Assembly: GCA_025738555.1 (NCBI GenBank)
Contig: JAOVFP010000005.1
Span: 930,001 to 994,000 of the forward strand
Reading direction: 5' to 3'
Origin: Cyathus striatus
Taxonomy: Eukaryota; Basidiomycota; Agaricomycetes; Agaricales; Nidulariaceae
Length of the DNA: 64,000 nt
The notes under the pieces were generated by a model. It was not told the DNA's origin. It saw only the letters and a list, made by a program, of their open reading frames with translations, and searched no databases. The translations under genes and the position numbers were made by a program. Within the stretch, counting starts at the first letter, position 1; each line of letters begins with the position of its first letter. This document shows positions 11,220 through 22,638 of this stretch, piece after piece.

Positions 11220-11453
11220 GCTGTTGCCTAGTATTTTTGTAAGCGAAGTCGAGTAATTGAATGGTTCTTGACATAGATTCCGAAACATAACATATACAAG
11301 TATAACGAAGTGTCATTGTCTATGAGACCTTTATATTCATTCTAAATAATCATATTAACTATGGTCACCAGTGGTGAACAACAGTAAGACAGTATGGAAT
11401 CTAGTATGTCAACTGTAGTAATAGCAGCACCCGTATTATATGTATTTCTTGAG

Positions 11454-11769
11454 TTACACGTCTGGTCCCCCAGCACTAGGTGGAGTAGTAGGCGTAGGAT
11501 CATGATCCTCTGGGTCCGATTTGGCGATGGCCACTCTTGCCTCGATGAAACCTGCCTCCTGTTGCGGGTTCAATACCTCGTGAATACTGGGTAACCGCGT
11601 GGGTGTAGGGAGTTCTCCAGTCTCGACGTCATTACGAGGAGCTTCAATAGGGTGTGCAGAAATAATCTGGGTTGTCACTGCACATTTTAAAGGGGTGTGT
11701 CAGTAAATGTTATCAAGAGATGAATTACTCACTGCAGATAAAAAGAAGAACACTGAATTTATATTGCAT
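11454..11769 (-). CDS. Small secreted protein, 86 aa, two exons
   Basis: Exons on the minus strand 11769-11733 and 11677-11454, with a GTGAGT..GTGCAG intron inside the signal-peptide codons. Residues 1-20 (MQYKFSVLLFICMTTQIISA) form a signal peptide. The mature part (HPIEAPRNDVETGELP, then RLPSIHEVLNPQQEAG and FIEARVAIAKSDPED) has no cysteines and ends in a Pro/Thr-rich acidic tail. A TATA box sits at about 11878-11886. A decayed paralogous exon lies at 24769-24886 in the same orientation after another membrane-type gene. No known family; candidate small secreted protein of the kind fungi have in numbers. Confidence 0.72.
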
Positions 11770-11877
11770 TTCTCGAGCTTGTTGAACTGCTGAGAATTGG
11801 CGGTGGTCTTTTGAGGAGTGCTGAGGTAGCTGATAAGACGAAGAGAAATTGGTATCTTGCTTTGCTCGAGTACGAAG

Positions 11878-11886
11878 CTTTATATA
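11878..11886 (-). promoter_or_regulatory. TATA box of the 86-aa secreted protein gene
   Basis: TTATATAAA-type box on the minus strand about 110 nt above the ATG at 11769. Confidence 0.5.
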
Positions 11887-11934
11887 AGAGTGAAAATAAA
11901 TTATCCAAGTGCCGTCAGATATTACTTGGTAATT

Positions 11935-13365
11935 CCCGCTACCTTTTAAGGTATAGTTCCCGCTACCTTTTAAGGTAGTAGGGTTATGTAGGGTGATGAA
12001 AAACAAAATTTTGCAGAGCGAACACCTCCCATCAAGCGGAGTTTGAAAACACGTGTAAGCTTGAAATATCGGTCATCTCCGTATCCCAACTGCTTGTAGT
12101 CTCGGCTACCCATCCGTTGACGCTTGTCCAAATCGGGATTTGCAAGCGTCAGCGTCTGGGAAATAACCAACAGGTTTGGGAGGGGTATGCATTCGGTGTT
12201 CTCGGGCTCGTTAGCTACCTTTCCACACGCCTTTTACTCGCATTACTAAGCATTGTAATGCATCAATTTCTTTCATCATATCTTCGCTTTTCTCCTCTTG
12301 TATTCGCTGGCTCCTCTTACAAAAATTGCATAAATATTGGTACCCATTTCATAATTATTCTTGTAGTGTATCTATGTGAAATAAATTTAACAATGTAGGA
12401 ATGCCAGTAGAAAAACAGTAGCTGACAAAATACTTAGGTAGAGAACTTTATTCTCCTTATTTCAACTAAATCTTAGTACTTACCACACAATACGAGAGTG
12501 AAGGTTATTGAGTCTCATGTAATCTCTTCAGGTGATCGAGTTGATAAGAGATGCCAATGGAAAAGTGAAAACACTCTTCCTCTGACACTCCAGCATATAC
12601 AGCATATGTTCATCATAAGAATATTTAAGAGCATGGGCCAAATCATTATCATGATTTTATATAGATTGCATGAGAGATTAAACTCAAATTTACATGCTTA
12701 GCTCTGGTAGACTGGAGTTGGGAGCCCCAGGCGATATCACATTACTTATTGGTAGTTTTTCACAAGTTTTTTATGCTATTTTATCGAAAATAAGACTCCA
12801 ATGGACTTCAAAAATAGAGCACCATCAGAAATATAAGATATATTGGTTGAATACCAGAGAAACAGTATTTGTAAGCAGGAATAGTGGATAAAGAAGGAGA
12901 AAAGCGAAGATATGATTGGACATGAAAGAAATTGATGCATTACAATGCTTAGTAATGTGAGTGAAAGGCATGTGAAAAGGTAGCTAACGAGCCCAAGAAC
13001 ACTGAATGCATACCCCTCCCAAACCTGTTGGTTATTTCCCAGACGCTGACACTTGCAAATCCTGATTTGGACGAGTGTCAATGGATGGGTAGCTGAGACT
13101 AAACTGCTTTGGAGCTTCTACCACATTCAAACCACATTCAGTGCGTTGTCGACCAATCGTCCACTAACATACTTACAAGTTCTTTTGTATTTTTTATTTT
13201 GCATCATTACTTACAAGTTTTATGTTATATAGTAAGTTTAGTTATATCTCTTGATTCAGAATACTCCGTGGAATATACATTTGCTTGTACATACAAGTTT
13301 CCCTTTTGCATTTTTGATATTTTATGCTATGTTATGAAGTTCAGGACCATCTTTTTACATCACTA
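11935..13365. repeat. Copy of a ~0.74-kb repeat, split by a MITE
   Basis: Starts near GGGTTATGTAGGGTGATG (11980) and, after the MITE at 12099-13099, continues through TATTTTTTATTTTGCATC-like text (13190) to CAGGACCATC (13345). The same order of blocks occurs at 15540-15940, so the two halves were once joined. No coding content recognised. Confidence 0.65.
12099..13099. mobile_element. Long-TIR TA-flanked MITE, 1001 bp
   Basis: The ends are inverted copies about 205 bp long, starting GTCTCGGCTACCCATCC at the left; the right end is its complement with a few changes. The element is flanked by TA on both sides (12097-12098, 13100-13101), as for Tc1/mariner-type insertions. The middle (about 12313-12894) has no recognisable gene. 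The same terminal sequence is found on the 119-bp element at 22639-22757. Confidence 0.8.
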
Positions 13366-15217
13366 AATTGGTGAAAGTCTCAAATAGCTGCACATTTCTC
13401 ACGGGCGTTATGAGCAGTTATGCATTGGTTGTGATGTTAATATCATAGTATACAACATTCATGATCTCACCAAGATATTGTATACTATGTATAAGTAGTT
13501 GTAAGCTCACCACGAGATCAGACGCAAATGATACGTGATTATATTCCTATCATCATACCATGCTTAACTTACAAGTTTTTTATCATAGTATCCCTTGAGC
13601 AGCTTTCGTTGTGTTCTTAATTAGAGGAAGGCGACTACTGCCAAATCTTGTCTGTACATGGACAAAACCTTAGAGCTCGATGTCAACACAGTGCACTTCT
13701 TGTTCACTTTCTCAAGAGTCATTGACTGCCCTGCTCTAGGACATCGACCGTCAGTTGCTCTACTGGGTAAGTCTGGTTCGTGGTGTCAAACGTCGATGCT
13801 ATGAGCCATCCACCTCCTACTTCTCAGGTCAATTGCTGCATGCTTATTTGCCATCTTTTAACATCCGATCTATATACACATGCTATGTGCTGTTACCATA
13901 CAGCTGCCAAATGTCCTCCTATCAAGCCATCCAGCCGAGCATTTCCGAAGAAAGTGTCTAACTATAAAGTAAAGAAGCCTGACCATGTTCCGACATTGTT
14001 CTCAGTGGTTATCGAGTGGGCATCAGTGATCGCGAGGCGTCGGTACCGTCAGTATGGCAGTCCCATGGCTGACCAATCTGGGTAATTGGGCAATATATGT
14101 ACTCAGAAAGACCAACGGCAGTTCAAAGTCACAGTCACTCAGCCTTCAAGCCTGTGGCTGCTTGTTGTATCCCATACTCACATAATTGCACCTAGGCATT
14201 TGATGACACAGGCACATATGTAGAGCTGGACTGCTTGGGTCTGGAAATACTTATGTCAAAACATTGCGGTCGAGTCTCTGCAATCGATTTGATACACATC
14301 AGGACCTTGTCAGGACCCATCTCGCCAAATCCCGCCATGGCCAAGCAAAAAATACCCCATTCGGCAATAACAAATGCAATATATGTACCACCCTTCAATA
14401 CCTCGGATTTTCATCCTGCATTTCTAGTCTACCCTCTCGAGTCTTACCAAATCTTCCTCAAGTTTCTCAATGTTTATTTGCGCATAAGTATGTCATTATC
14501 CATCTCTTTCCCTTAAATCTTCATCTAAGTCGTTTACTAGGTGCCTACTTGTTTCAGTGTTGTCGCAGATTCCTGGGTTATTTTGTGTGAAGGGCACAAA
14601 GAGTAAGTCTGCAAGAGCTTCAGTGTGTTCATCGTATCTTTCTGACCTTTACCATTTAATAGTATGTCGCACATTTGTCACTCCTTCCACTCCGTCACAG
14701 GCTGGTTGATAGGCAGAGGAGCTTTAGTAGTAAAGGAGGAGGCCGGAAAGGTGCACTTCATTCCCTAGACTCAGTATTTCATAGTACCATGCAGGTACTA
14801 TGTACAAGTATATAGGCAAAAATATATCTTATTACAAATTTCCACTGCTATTGCATACATCCTATATCCATTTTATTGGAAAGAGAGAATAAGAGCAATA
14901 CTGTTGTGCATAAAAATCATAATAGCACTGACAGATTTTATTGAACTCACAATTCAATGGGGGACTCACTACAATCTCATACAGTCGATGTGATAATATA
15001 TCGTACTCATGATTTCCCATGAGCAGCATGAGTGGCCATAAGAAAGAGCTACTTGGGGTGGCTGCAAATTAACATCTACCCCTATATGATCAAACCATAA
15101 GATCACATCAACTCATACCACACACATCAACTCACATTACATTACATTTTCACAGGAGATTTGCCTGAATTTAGTGATGTAGGACAAAATGTCTATACCA
15201 TTACACATATTCTTTTG
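13366..15217. other. Intergenic, no gene supported
   Basis: AT-rich with scattered ORFs under 110 codons (for example 13755-14085 and 14192-14590 on both strands) that show no domain or splice-consistent chain. The segment 13620-14590 has somewhat higher GC and may be a relic of a gene I cannot identify. Confidence 0.4.
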
Positions 15218-16760
15218 CAAATTTTATACTGACTGTAGCTTGTGAGCCTTGGGCCCAGATGATAAAAATTAATCAATAACTAACCTGCAGGTACTAACTT
15301 CTAAAAATGACTGGAATTTCTGGGATCATTAAGAATAAATTTAGGCGATGTTTTTATGAAAATTAGTTTTAATGGGATGTCCAACTCTCATTCAATCAAA
15401 TTTCACTGATACACCTGCTTGTGCACTTTTAACAAGTTTAAGTTTAACTACCTATATAAATGATATATTATATATTTATTGGAGAGGATTTCAGGTTGTG
15501 TCTGGTAGCGGGCCTTGCCACTAGTCGGCCTTATTGATTTATAGGGTTATGTGGGGTGATGAAAAATCAAATTTTGCAGAGCGAACACCTCCCATCAACT
15601 GGAGTTTAAACGAGTTCGAAATATCGGTCATCCCGTGTCCCAACTGCTCAGAGCTTCTGGCACCATGTCATTGAAGATACTTAGAGTTCCTTTATATTTT
15701 TTATTTTGCATCTTCACTTTCAAGTATTTTGTTATATTGTCAGTTTTATAATATTATGAATATGCATTAGTACTTTACTGGTGATAAAGTTGCTCCACTG
15801 TAAGTAACTTGTTGTGTACATAGTTGTCCTTTTGAATTGTTTCAATGAGATGCATAGGCATGTGATCAGGTTTTGACAAGTTTTCTTCTTGCATTGCTGA
15901 AATTTCACGCCATGTCCAGGACCATCCTTTGACAACAAATTTTATCTGGCCAATTTTATACTGATTGGCCTTATTTGTTGCGGAATAAAACCCAAGCTAT
16001 TGTGTTGGGCTTGGGCCATGTTAGAGGCAAGAGCTGTGACAATAGTGAAGTTATTGAGCACTACAGATATTACTGCACCCTTTCGACCAATTGTTCAGTA
16101 ATGCGTCACACGGCGCCATGAACATGAACAGATATATGTTTTGTAACGCATCACACTGCTCCATGAACAGAGGTACAAGAAATTTTGAGAACGGCTGAAA
16201 TTCAAATAATAAAAATCGTTGTGATTTGCAATAATTTTAGCTAAAGATAGTACTACTAATACTGTGCAACTACTGTATATCGTTTAGTGTTCTTCATAAG
16301 TCATTGAAGAATATGATGTATTTTAAAAAAAAAATCCTTTGAATGTGTCCTACGTTACCAACAACCTCTTCCAATGTACATTCTGCGGGATTCAGAATAA
16401 TTGAAAGTGAAGCGACTCGAGCAAGAGCTCGCACAGACGCATCACAATGATTATGTAAATTAATTACTCACTGAACAGATCTTCCATTCATCACGCATCA
16501 CACTAACCCTTGAACAGAGGGTCCAGCTGTTCACCGTCGTCACAGCGTAATTCGATGAACAGTTGGTCGAAAGGGTGCAGTATTCTAAGGATTACTGGAA
16601 TTGGACTGGAATCACTAAAACAATCAATCAATTAACAATAACTTTACGTGTCATTTTTATGAAAATTAGTTCAAACCGGATGCAATATATGTATAACTAT
16701 TAGAGAGAATTTCAGGTAGCGGGCCTTGCCGCTAGTCGGCCTTATTGATTTATAAATTAC
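15218..16760. repeat. Tandem pair of the ~0.74-kb repeat
   Basis: The block order ATTTTATACTGA, (G)CTTGGGCC, ACTGGAATT, TTTTTATGAAAATTAGTT, ATTTCAGG and then a GC-rich core GGTAGCGGGCCTTGCC is seen at 15218-15530 and again at 15948-16745. The second unit carries the 508-bp MITE at 16073-16580 and ends soon after its GC-rich core. The GC-rich core (15504, 16715) also recurs once alone at 61597. No coding content seen. Confidence 0.6.
16073..16580. mobile_element. TA-flanked MITE with TIR CTGCACCCTTTCGACCAA, 508 bp
   Basis: The left end CTGCACCCTTTCGACCAA and the right end TTGGTCGAAAGGGTGCAG are perfect inverted repeats (about 26 bp with TGTTCA/TGAACA beyond). TA lies on both sides (16071-16072 and 16581-16582), a Tc1/mariner-type signature. 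Inside, near both ends, the motif CGCATCACAC followed by TGAACAG repeats several times. No ORF of note. Confidence 0.82.
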
Positions 16761-18584
16761 GAGGAGACGAGTGGCCACAGCCCAGATCAGGCGCAGTCAG
16801 GCGCACTGTGGGCATGGTGAGTGGGACCCCTGATAGTCAGGGGTGTCCAACATACGAATACATATCTATATTAAGAAATTATAAGAGTATGCAACCCTTC
16901 GGCTATGCAGATAAGAGCACAATCTGAAACACTGTAGCTACCCACCTCAGGTATATCAGGAGAAAACCTCTAAGCCATGAATGAAAAAAATACTCGACGT
17001 CAGCACTGCAAGTAAAATTTCGCGATTCCTCTGAGCCTGTGTGGGTCACTAGCACTCATGAGCGCGTCTGCGGCCCTTATGATGCTATCTTACTATTTTA
17101 TTTATACATTCTCAAGAACACAACACATACATATTGCGAAATGTTGGGAATTTTCTAGATGTTCTGTCGTGTATGCTGATCTGACATGTCAAGAGGCATG
17201 GAACTTTTATGGTACATTTATGCTGCATGAATAGTACAATATCATTTCGTTGCCTTGATGTACTACCAGTGCCACTGGATAGTTTTACATGATAAACCCC
17301 CGATGTTACAGAACGAAATTCTATATTCTTCAGACTCTTCGGGAATTTCTATACCTACGCGTCAGCAAAGTTATGTTTTTATACCCTAATTCCATTATGA
17401 AAGCATTATAATGATAAAGAGACCTTTAGGGACGTCGGAAACCTGATGTTTCATTCAATCAACATATGTTAGTATAAAAAGTGTAGCAGTTGGCACAATA
17501 ATGAGGGGGGAAAAATACTAAGGTATAGTATTGATTTTATACTGCTTATATACACATATAGTAAGTGGCTGGAATAATCTACAGCGGATTTAATGCATAT
17601 TCTACATCCTTTCACAACATTCTACTAATACTTATCTTTTATGGTCTTCGTGCATTCACTGTAATATTCTACTAACATCTACAACAAAGAGGGTTCACAT
17701 TCTTTGTAAGGCGCACTATTGTAGAGCAGGCATTTCACTGTGGGCGTACCAGTGGGAAGTATTGAACAGCTAAGTCCTTGGTTTTATGTATATGAAGTAA
17801 CACATGTACGTGACATTAGTTATTTTAAAATATTATTTACAGTATACAACCATCACACGTGACAGAAAAAACATGATGTCGTCATAACTCTTTGTTCCCT
17901 CCTCCGATTTTTACAAAAGCTGTATGGGGAGATAGAGTAGTACTTCATGAATGTTACTGTAAAATATTTAATACATTGGATGAAGGGAAGCTGGTCAAAT
18001 ATGCAAAATGGTGCATGGGAATAGATTTGATCAGCACCACATGGCGTGACAGTCAATTATTTATTACGAAACCATTCAAAATTAGTAGTGCCGAAGTCCC
18101 GGATCAGTTTATAAATAAAGTTTTGATGTCTTGCAAGATGGTGAATATCACACAATCTGTAATTCTATAAAGATATGACACACACAGCTCAATAAAAATA
18201 ATAGAAAATGTAGATTAGTGCTTGTCCTTAACAATTATATACTTTAAGAGTGATGATTCCTGATTTTTTACAATAATGCAAGCCACAGAATTTTTGAAAT
18301 TCACTAAATTGTCCAAACCTCCCATTTTGTTTTGCATATAGTCCATCGGAATGTGAATATGTTGAATAGCTAATTTACGGAACATTTTACAGTATGTTAT
18401 TCCTTACTATTCAAAAGGAATCAGTGTAATAGGTGTAGATTTGGGATCAGGAGAAGCAAAATGAGAAGGATTGTCACGTGATGCGATGGTGTCACGTGTG
18501 ATGGTGGTATACTGTATGAAAGTCATCACAGTCTACTTCAAGTTAGCTTACCTTGCTGAGTGTCACATGTTGATGGGACACATG
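16761..18584. other. Intergenic; one unassigned 92-codon ORF
   Basis: AT-rich. The ORF at 17892-18170 (+) encodes 92 aa (MFPPPIFTKAVWGDRVVLHE at its start) with mixed residue content but no recognisable domain. A 21-nt string (GTGAAATGCCTGCTCTACAA plus T on the minus strand, 17718-17738) is also present at 45514-45534 inside the hAT transposase region. Confidence 0.4.
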
Positions 18585-20040
18585 GGGTCTATACGAGAAT
18601 GAAAACAAAAACTTCAGTTCCGAATGGGAGCTGAAGATTTAAGTCTTATCAAGCCGGTGCTGCACCGACATTCCGTTGGCTCGCCGGAATCCTAGAGGAG
18701 AGCCCGCACTTACATAATACGTGTGCACCTTTGCGCACTGTGGTGTAGCGTCGGCGAGTGCATCTGCTCGTAGGTATCCCGCCTTGATCTCCCCACTTCT
18801 TCTTCTCCTTCTTCTTCAATTTGTTTATTGTCTGCAGAGCAGCCATGTATCCCCCGCTGATGAAGCATATACTATACTAAAAATGGAAAATATAATAATT
18901 ACTTCATGCAAACGAGGGTGTTGTGGATATAGCAGTATTCAACTACTCTAGTTTGTGTTGTCGTCCTTCTATCATTTCTTACTCTTATATACTTCTGTTG
19001 CAGCTGTGCTGCTTGAATATCACGCAACTTATTTTAATTCATATGGAAAGGAAGGAAATCGAAGTAAGTAGAATACTCTCAAGTTTTCTACATTCGAGAA
19101 GAACACATTTGAATATTCTAGTCTAAGTGCTCACTATACGTATATATAAAGTCATGTGTAGAAATTCGGAATCAATCTCTTTACACACCATAATTACTCT
19201 GTCAGACTTTGACAACTGTAAATAGAACTTGACTTGAGGCTTTGCGCTAAGTCTTATGCTGTCGCTGAAAAGAGCATTTTTGTATAGTTGTCTACTTGCT
19301 ATTACATACTATTGTTAGTATTGTTGATTACAACGGTCATTCTAGTCGGCGGTAGCTTGTAATTGTGATGCTAGAAATACATATTATCATCATATACACT
19401 ACATCATGATGAATAGAACATTATTTTCTCTTTGTTGGCTCAATTATTTCATGTGTTATAATTGCCAATATCGTGTTTGAAATGTAGCTTATTGCGCTGT
19501 CAAAAGCATTCATCACTTCCTATCTTATATTTTTATACTTGTCCTTTTCATGTTTCCCGTGTTCTATTAATTCTGCATTATCAAGATTCATTGCAACACA
19601 ATACTGTCAGGGCGCTAGACTCGCATGCGGCATCACAATTATCATAGGCATCACATGTAGACGCTTTGGGTTTGGTCTGGCGTGGATATTGGTGTTTGTT
19701 AGCGTGATAAAATTCATTTTCACATTACAGCTGATTCCAAAATCCTAGGCCGTTTCTAAAAATTCTAGCATGTAGCTTCACGTGCTAAAATGACATCATG
19801 TTACATATTTGGTTAAGTGCTCCATGGGCGGTACTAGCTACCATAGTCCGGACTTTAGTTCTCTGAGACCCCACTGAGTGAATACAACGCACTGAGTGCT
19901 GAGCACACCGCCTCCAATAATGACGAAAATGCAATATACAAATCCCACCTACCCTTCTGTCGAGAGCACTATAAGTCATGGACACTGAGGACAAGTGTAA
20001 GTACGCCTTATATTCACAATTCGAACTCAATCCCTTCACT

Positions 20041-20849
20041 ATGCCTCCATGCGCTGCACTTACTCAATACCTTCTAGGACTTGGAGAGATGCCGCCTCCA
20101 ACCCCAGCTGAGATTGCTGTTGCTCATCTCAACAAAGCACTTGACAGCAATGAGTTTGCTGAACCTTGGCGACATACAACTCCTCAAGTTCCAGAAAATG
20201 TGGATGAAGCTGCCCTGTGGCATCCTCAACCTCCTGCTGTTGATATTCCAGATCCGCCACCTGCTCCCTCTCGCAGACTGAATGTCCATATTCAGGTTCC
20301 CAGTACAAGGAAGAATGATCCATCTGTGACCACCATCGTCCCCTTCAAGATCGACAAGATTACCTCGGAGGAATTTCTGCAGGCTGTATGTGATGTGTTG
20401 AGGACCACACATACCACTGCAAAGTTGGGATAATTCACGTACATATTGACTCAAGCATTCTTTCACCTCAACAGAGTAACACAGATTCCATTGATGGCAG
20501 CCTTGCACGACAGAACATGGGAAAAAGAGGGCGTACTGATGACTATAGTGATGACAGCGGAAGCGATTCGGAGTTGGATGCTATTCCAATCAATAGCCTT
20601 ATTGATTTCCTACACAAGCGTGTGCCAGACTTTGATTTTCCGAAGTATCGCACTGCACTCAAAGAGAATAGTATTTTCTACATGCACAGTGCTCTTGACT
20701 TCGAGAAGACATTCTATATAGGTGATGTTCGCATGCCAATAGCAGCAGCTGGGGAATTTCTTCAAGGTGCGAAGTCACTGGTAGCAAAAGAGGAAAGAAA
20801 GGCACAACATGCCCACAAACGCACCAGGAAGGAGAACTCTCCATTGTAA
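20041..20849 (+). CDS. Accessory protein of the Tc1 element, SAM-like C-terminal domain, 239 aa
   Basis: Two exons (20041-20385 and 20475-20849) joined by a canonical GTATGT..CAACAG intron in phase 0. The N-terminal part (MPPCAALTQYLLGLGEMPPP) leads to Pro-rich linkers and a beta-rich stretch (RRLNVHIQVPSTRK, TTIVPFKIDKITSEEF) that may be a ubiquitin-fold-like segment. A Ser/Asp-rich acidic linker (DDYSDDSGSDSELD) follows, then a helical SAM-like domain (INSLIDFLHKRVPDFDFPKY to MPIAAAGEFLQGAKSLV) and a basic tail KRTRKE that could be a nuclear signal. It lies wholly between the TIRs, convergent with the transposase (121 bp between stops). An in-frame upstream ATG at 19978 would add 21 residues. 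Role unknown; DNA- or transposase-binding is only a guess. Confidence 0.75.
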
Positions 20850-20970
20850 TGCAACAGTTGACATAACAAACGTACTAACTACTTACTTTGAATCAATGTT
20901 CCATACATAATGTAAGCTATTGTATATATATAACATAATGTACAAAATTACTAGTATTCACGACACAAAT

Positions 20971-22161
20971 TTACAAATGAGGGATGCACCCACAATCCTG
21001 GTACCACCCTTCAATCGATGCAGGTGTCATCATCACATAGACTGCATTCCATAGCAGCCCCATTGGGTTTCCATCCTCTCCCGTCATTTCTGCTAAAAAA
21101 AGCGCATTATGCTGTCTGATCCAAGCCTTCATGGCGGAAAATCCTTCTTCAATAGGATTAAAATCAGGTGAGTAGGGTGGTAGGTAGAGAAGTCGGCAAC
21201 CGCTGAAGGATATTTCATCAATTGAATTAGTAACCATCATAGATTAGAGGACTTACCGTGTTTCAACCATCGCTTGAATGCCCTCAAAGTGATGCACACT
21301 CAAGTTGTCCATGATCAAAACAGAGTTCTTCTGTGGGTATGGATTCATAACGTTGAGAAGGATGTCGAGATAGCTTCGAAAGTCGGTGCTGTTCCAAGCC
21401 CGAGTGATAATGTCGAGGTGGAGAATACCATCAAGCGATATGGCAGGGAGAATCGAGTACCTGTAAACTGCATTAGTGCCCGAGAGGCTAGAGTTGGGAA
21501 TGAATAGTACACACCTTATCCCACGAACAAAGAAATCATGTCGTCTCGCTCGAACACCTATGAGTCCCCAAGCATACTCCCGTTCTGTAGTGTGACGGTT
21601 GCAGGCTGATTCGTCGAGAAATACATATGTTTCGGGAGGATATCGTGAGAGCTCTTCTAGGTAGTTGTTACGACGATCCTCATCACGTTCCTGTGCAACT
21701 CGAGAAACCTAAAACTCTGATAAGTACACCAAAACATGGTAGTAGAAACATTTTTACTTGCCTTCTTCCTAGTAAATCCCCTACACTGCATTGCCCGCAT
21801 AATGGTTTGCTCTGATACATTGATTTCAAACATTTCAAAGAGCTCCTGCTGTATCTCAGCCAGATATAAGTCCGCCTGTCGCTCAATGAGACCTTCAATG
21901 TACTAAAAAGCATTCAGAGAGATATTGAGAACAAGTCAAATCACATCAACTTACCGTTATATGCCATGGCTTCAATGTTCTTGGTCGGCCTCTCTTCAAG
22001 GGCACATGAGATGTGATACCCTCACGTCTCCATAATGCTACCGTTCGTCGTATCGCTCTTATGCTGATACCTGTAGCTTCTGCAATATCCTGTGGTCGCA
22101 TAGTGACGGAAAGTTGAGCAATGAGCTCCTTTTGTGCAGGATGTATGTAGCGGTATGGCAT
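20971..22161 (-). CDS. Tc1/IS630-family DD34E transposase, five exons, 325 aa, apparently intact
   Basis: Cut-and-paste transposase. Exons: 22161-21955, 21902-21762, 21708-21515, 21460-21257, 21202-20971; the frame is open throughout. The N-terminus (MPYRYIHPAQKELIAQLSV) with MRPQDIAEATGISIRAIRRT forms the paired-type helix-turn-helix, followed by a GRPRT hinge. Catalytic residues are visible: Asp in YVFLDES, Asp in LIMDNLSVHH and Glu in SPDFNPIEE, with exactly 34 residues between the second and third. The second intron has a GC donor (AAG|GCAAGT) and ends TTTTAG; no GT donor there keeps the frame. The length and triad suggest function. It reads towards the accessory gene on the other strand. 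Confidence 0.92.
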
Positions 22162-22638
22162 GTCTGGTGTTCATGGTGAGGAGAGGAGAGGAGCGTGCAG
22201 CGGGGAGGGGGCACGTAGCATCGTTGGAGCCCGGGAGGGCAAGGTGGGGCTCAGGTACCGCATTTGGAAATTTCTCAGCACGTGGAACATGTGTGTATTT
22301 TTGAAAACGGCCTAGGATTATGGAATCAGCTGTAAATAGGGGGTCCGATTTATATATGTATGTTAAACATGCTCGTATGGTACCAATAAGTATGGGTAAA
22401 ATAGATTAAAAATATGGTGTGCTGACGCTCTTGCACGCCGTGTGAAATTTTGAAGGGCGCATCACGGTGCTTAATAATCCCGCTGCTTACTGCTCCCTTT
22501 CCGAGCCCGTCAAACCAGACCGAAAGGTATGGCGTTAGCCGACCGCAATCCCGTTATCACACATTATCTGCTTAGCAACAACTCGGAACCGAAGTTTTTG
22601 TTTTCATTCTCGTCAAGGCCCGGACACATGTAACGCTA

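Larger units (their letters stand above)
19728..22332. mobile_element. Complete Tc1/mariner element (2605 bp) carrying two genes
   Basis: The inverted ends begin CAGCTGATTCCA and continue AATCCTAGGCCGTTT for about 40 bp of similarity, flanked by TA at 19726-19727 and 22333-22334. The interior holds an intact five-exon DD34E transposase (minus strand, 20971-22161) and, tail to tail with it, a two-exon accessory gene (plus strand, 20041-20849). The element sits inside the Mutator-like element at 18585-22621, so it inserted later. Its coding regions have no stops and keep ordinary CpG content, in contrast to the 31-61 kb elements. Confidence 0.9.
18585..22621. mobile_element. TIR element with perfect 9-bp target duplication (Mutator-like), interrupted by a Tc1 element
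   Basis: Both ends start GGG and share ACGAGAATGAAAACAAAAAC then TTC[A/G]GTTCCGA as inverted copies (18594 onward; 22612 downward). The nine bases GGACACATG stand directly outside both ends (18576-18584 and 22622-22630). A 9-bp duplication with short GGG-starting TIRs fits the Mutator/MULE class. Without the nested 2605-bp Tc1 insert the element is about 1.43 kb and shows no transposase, so it is non-autonomous. Confidence 0.82.

Noticed and set aside
12117..13081. Pair of ~95-codon ORFs of nearly identical text on opposite strands
   Set aside because: They lie in the two inverted arms of the MITE at 12099-13099 and mirror each other; not genes.
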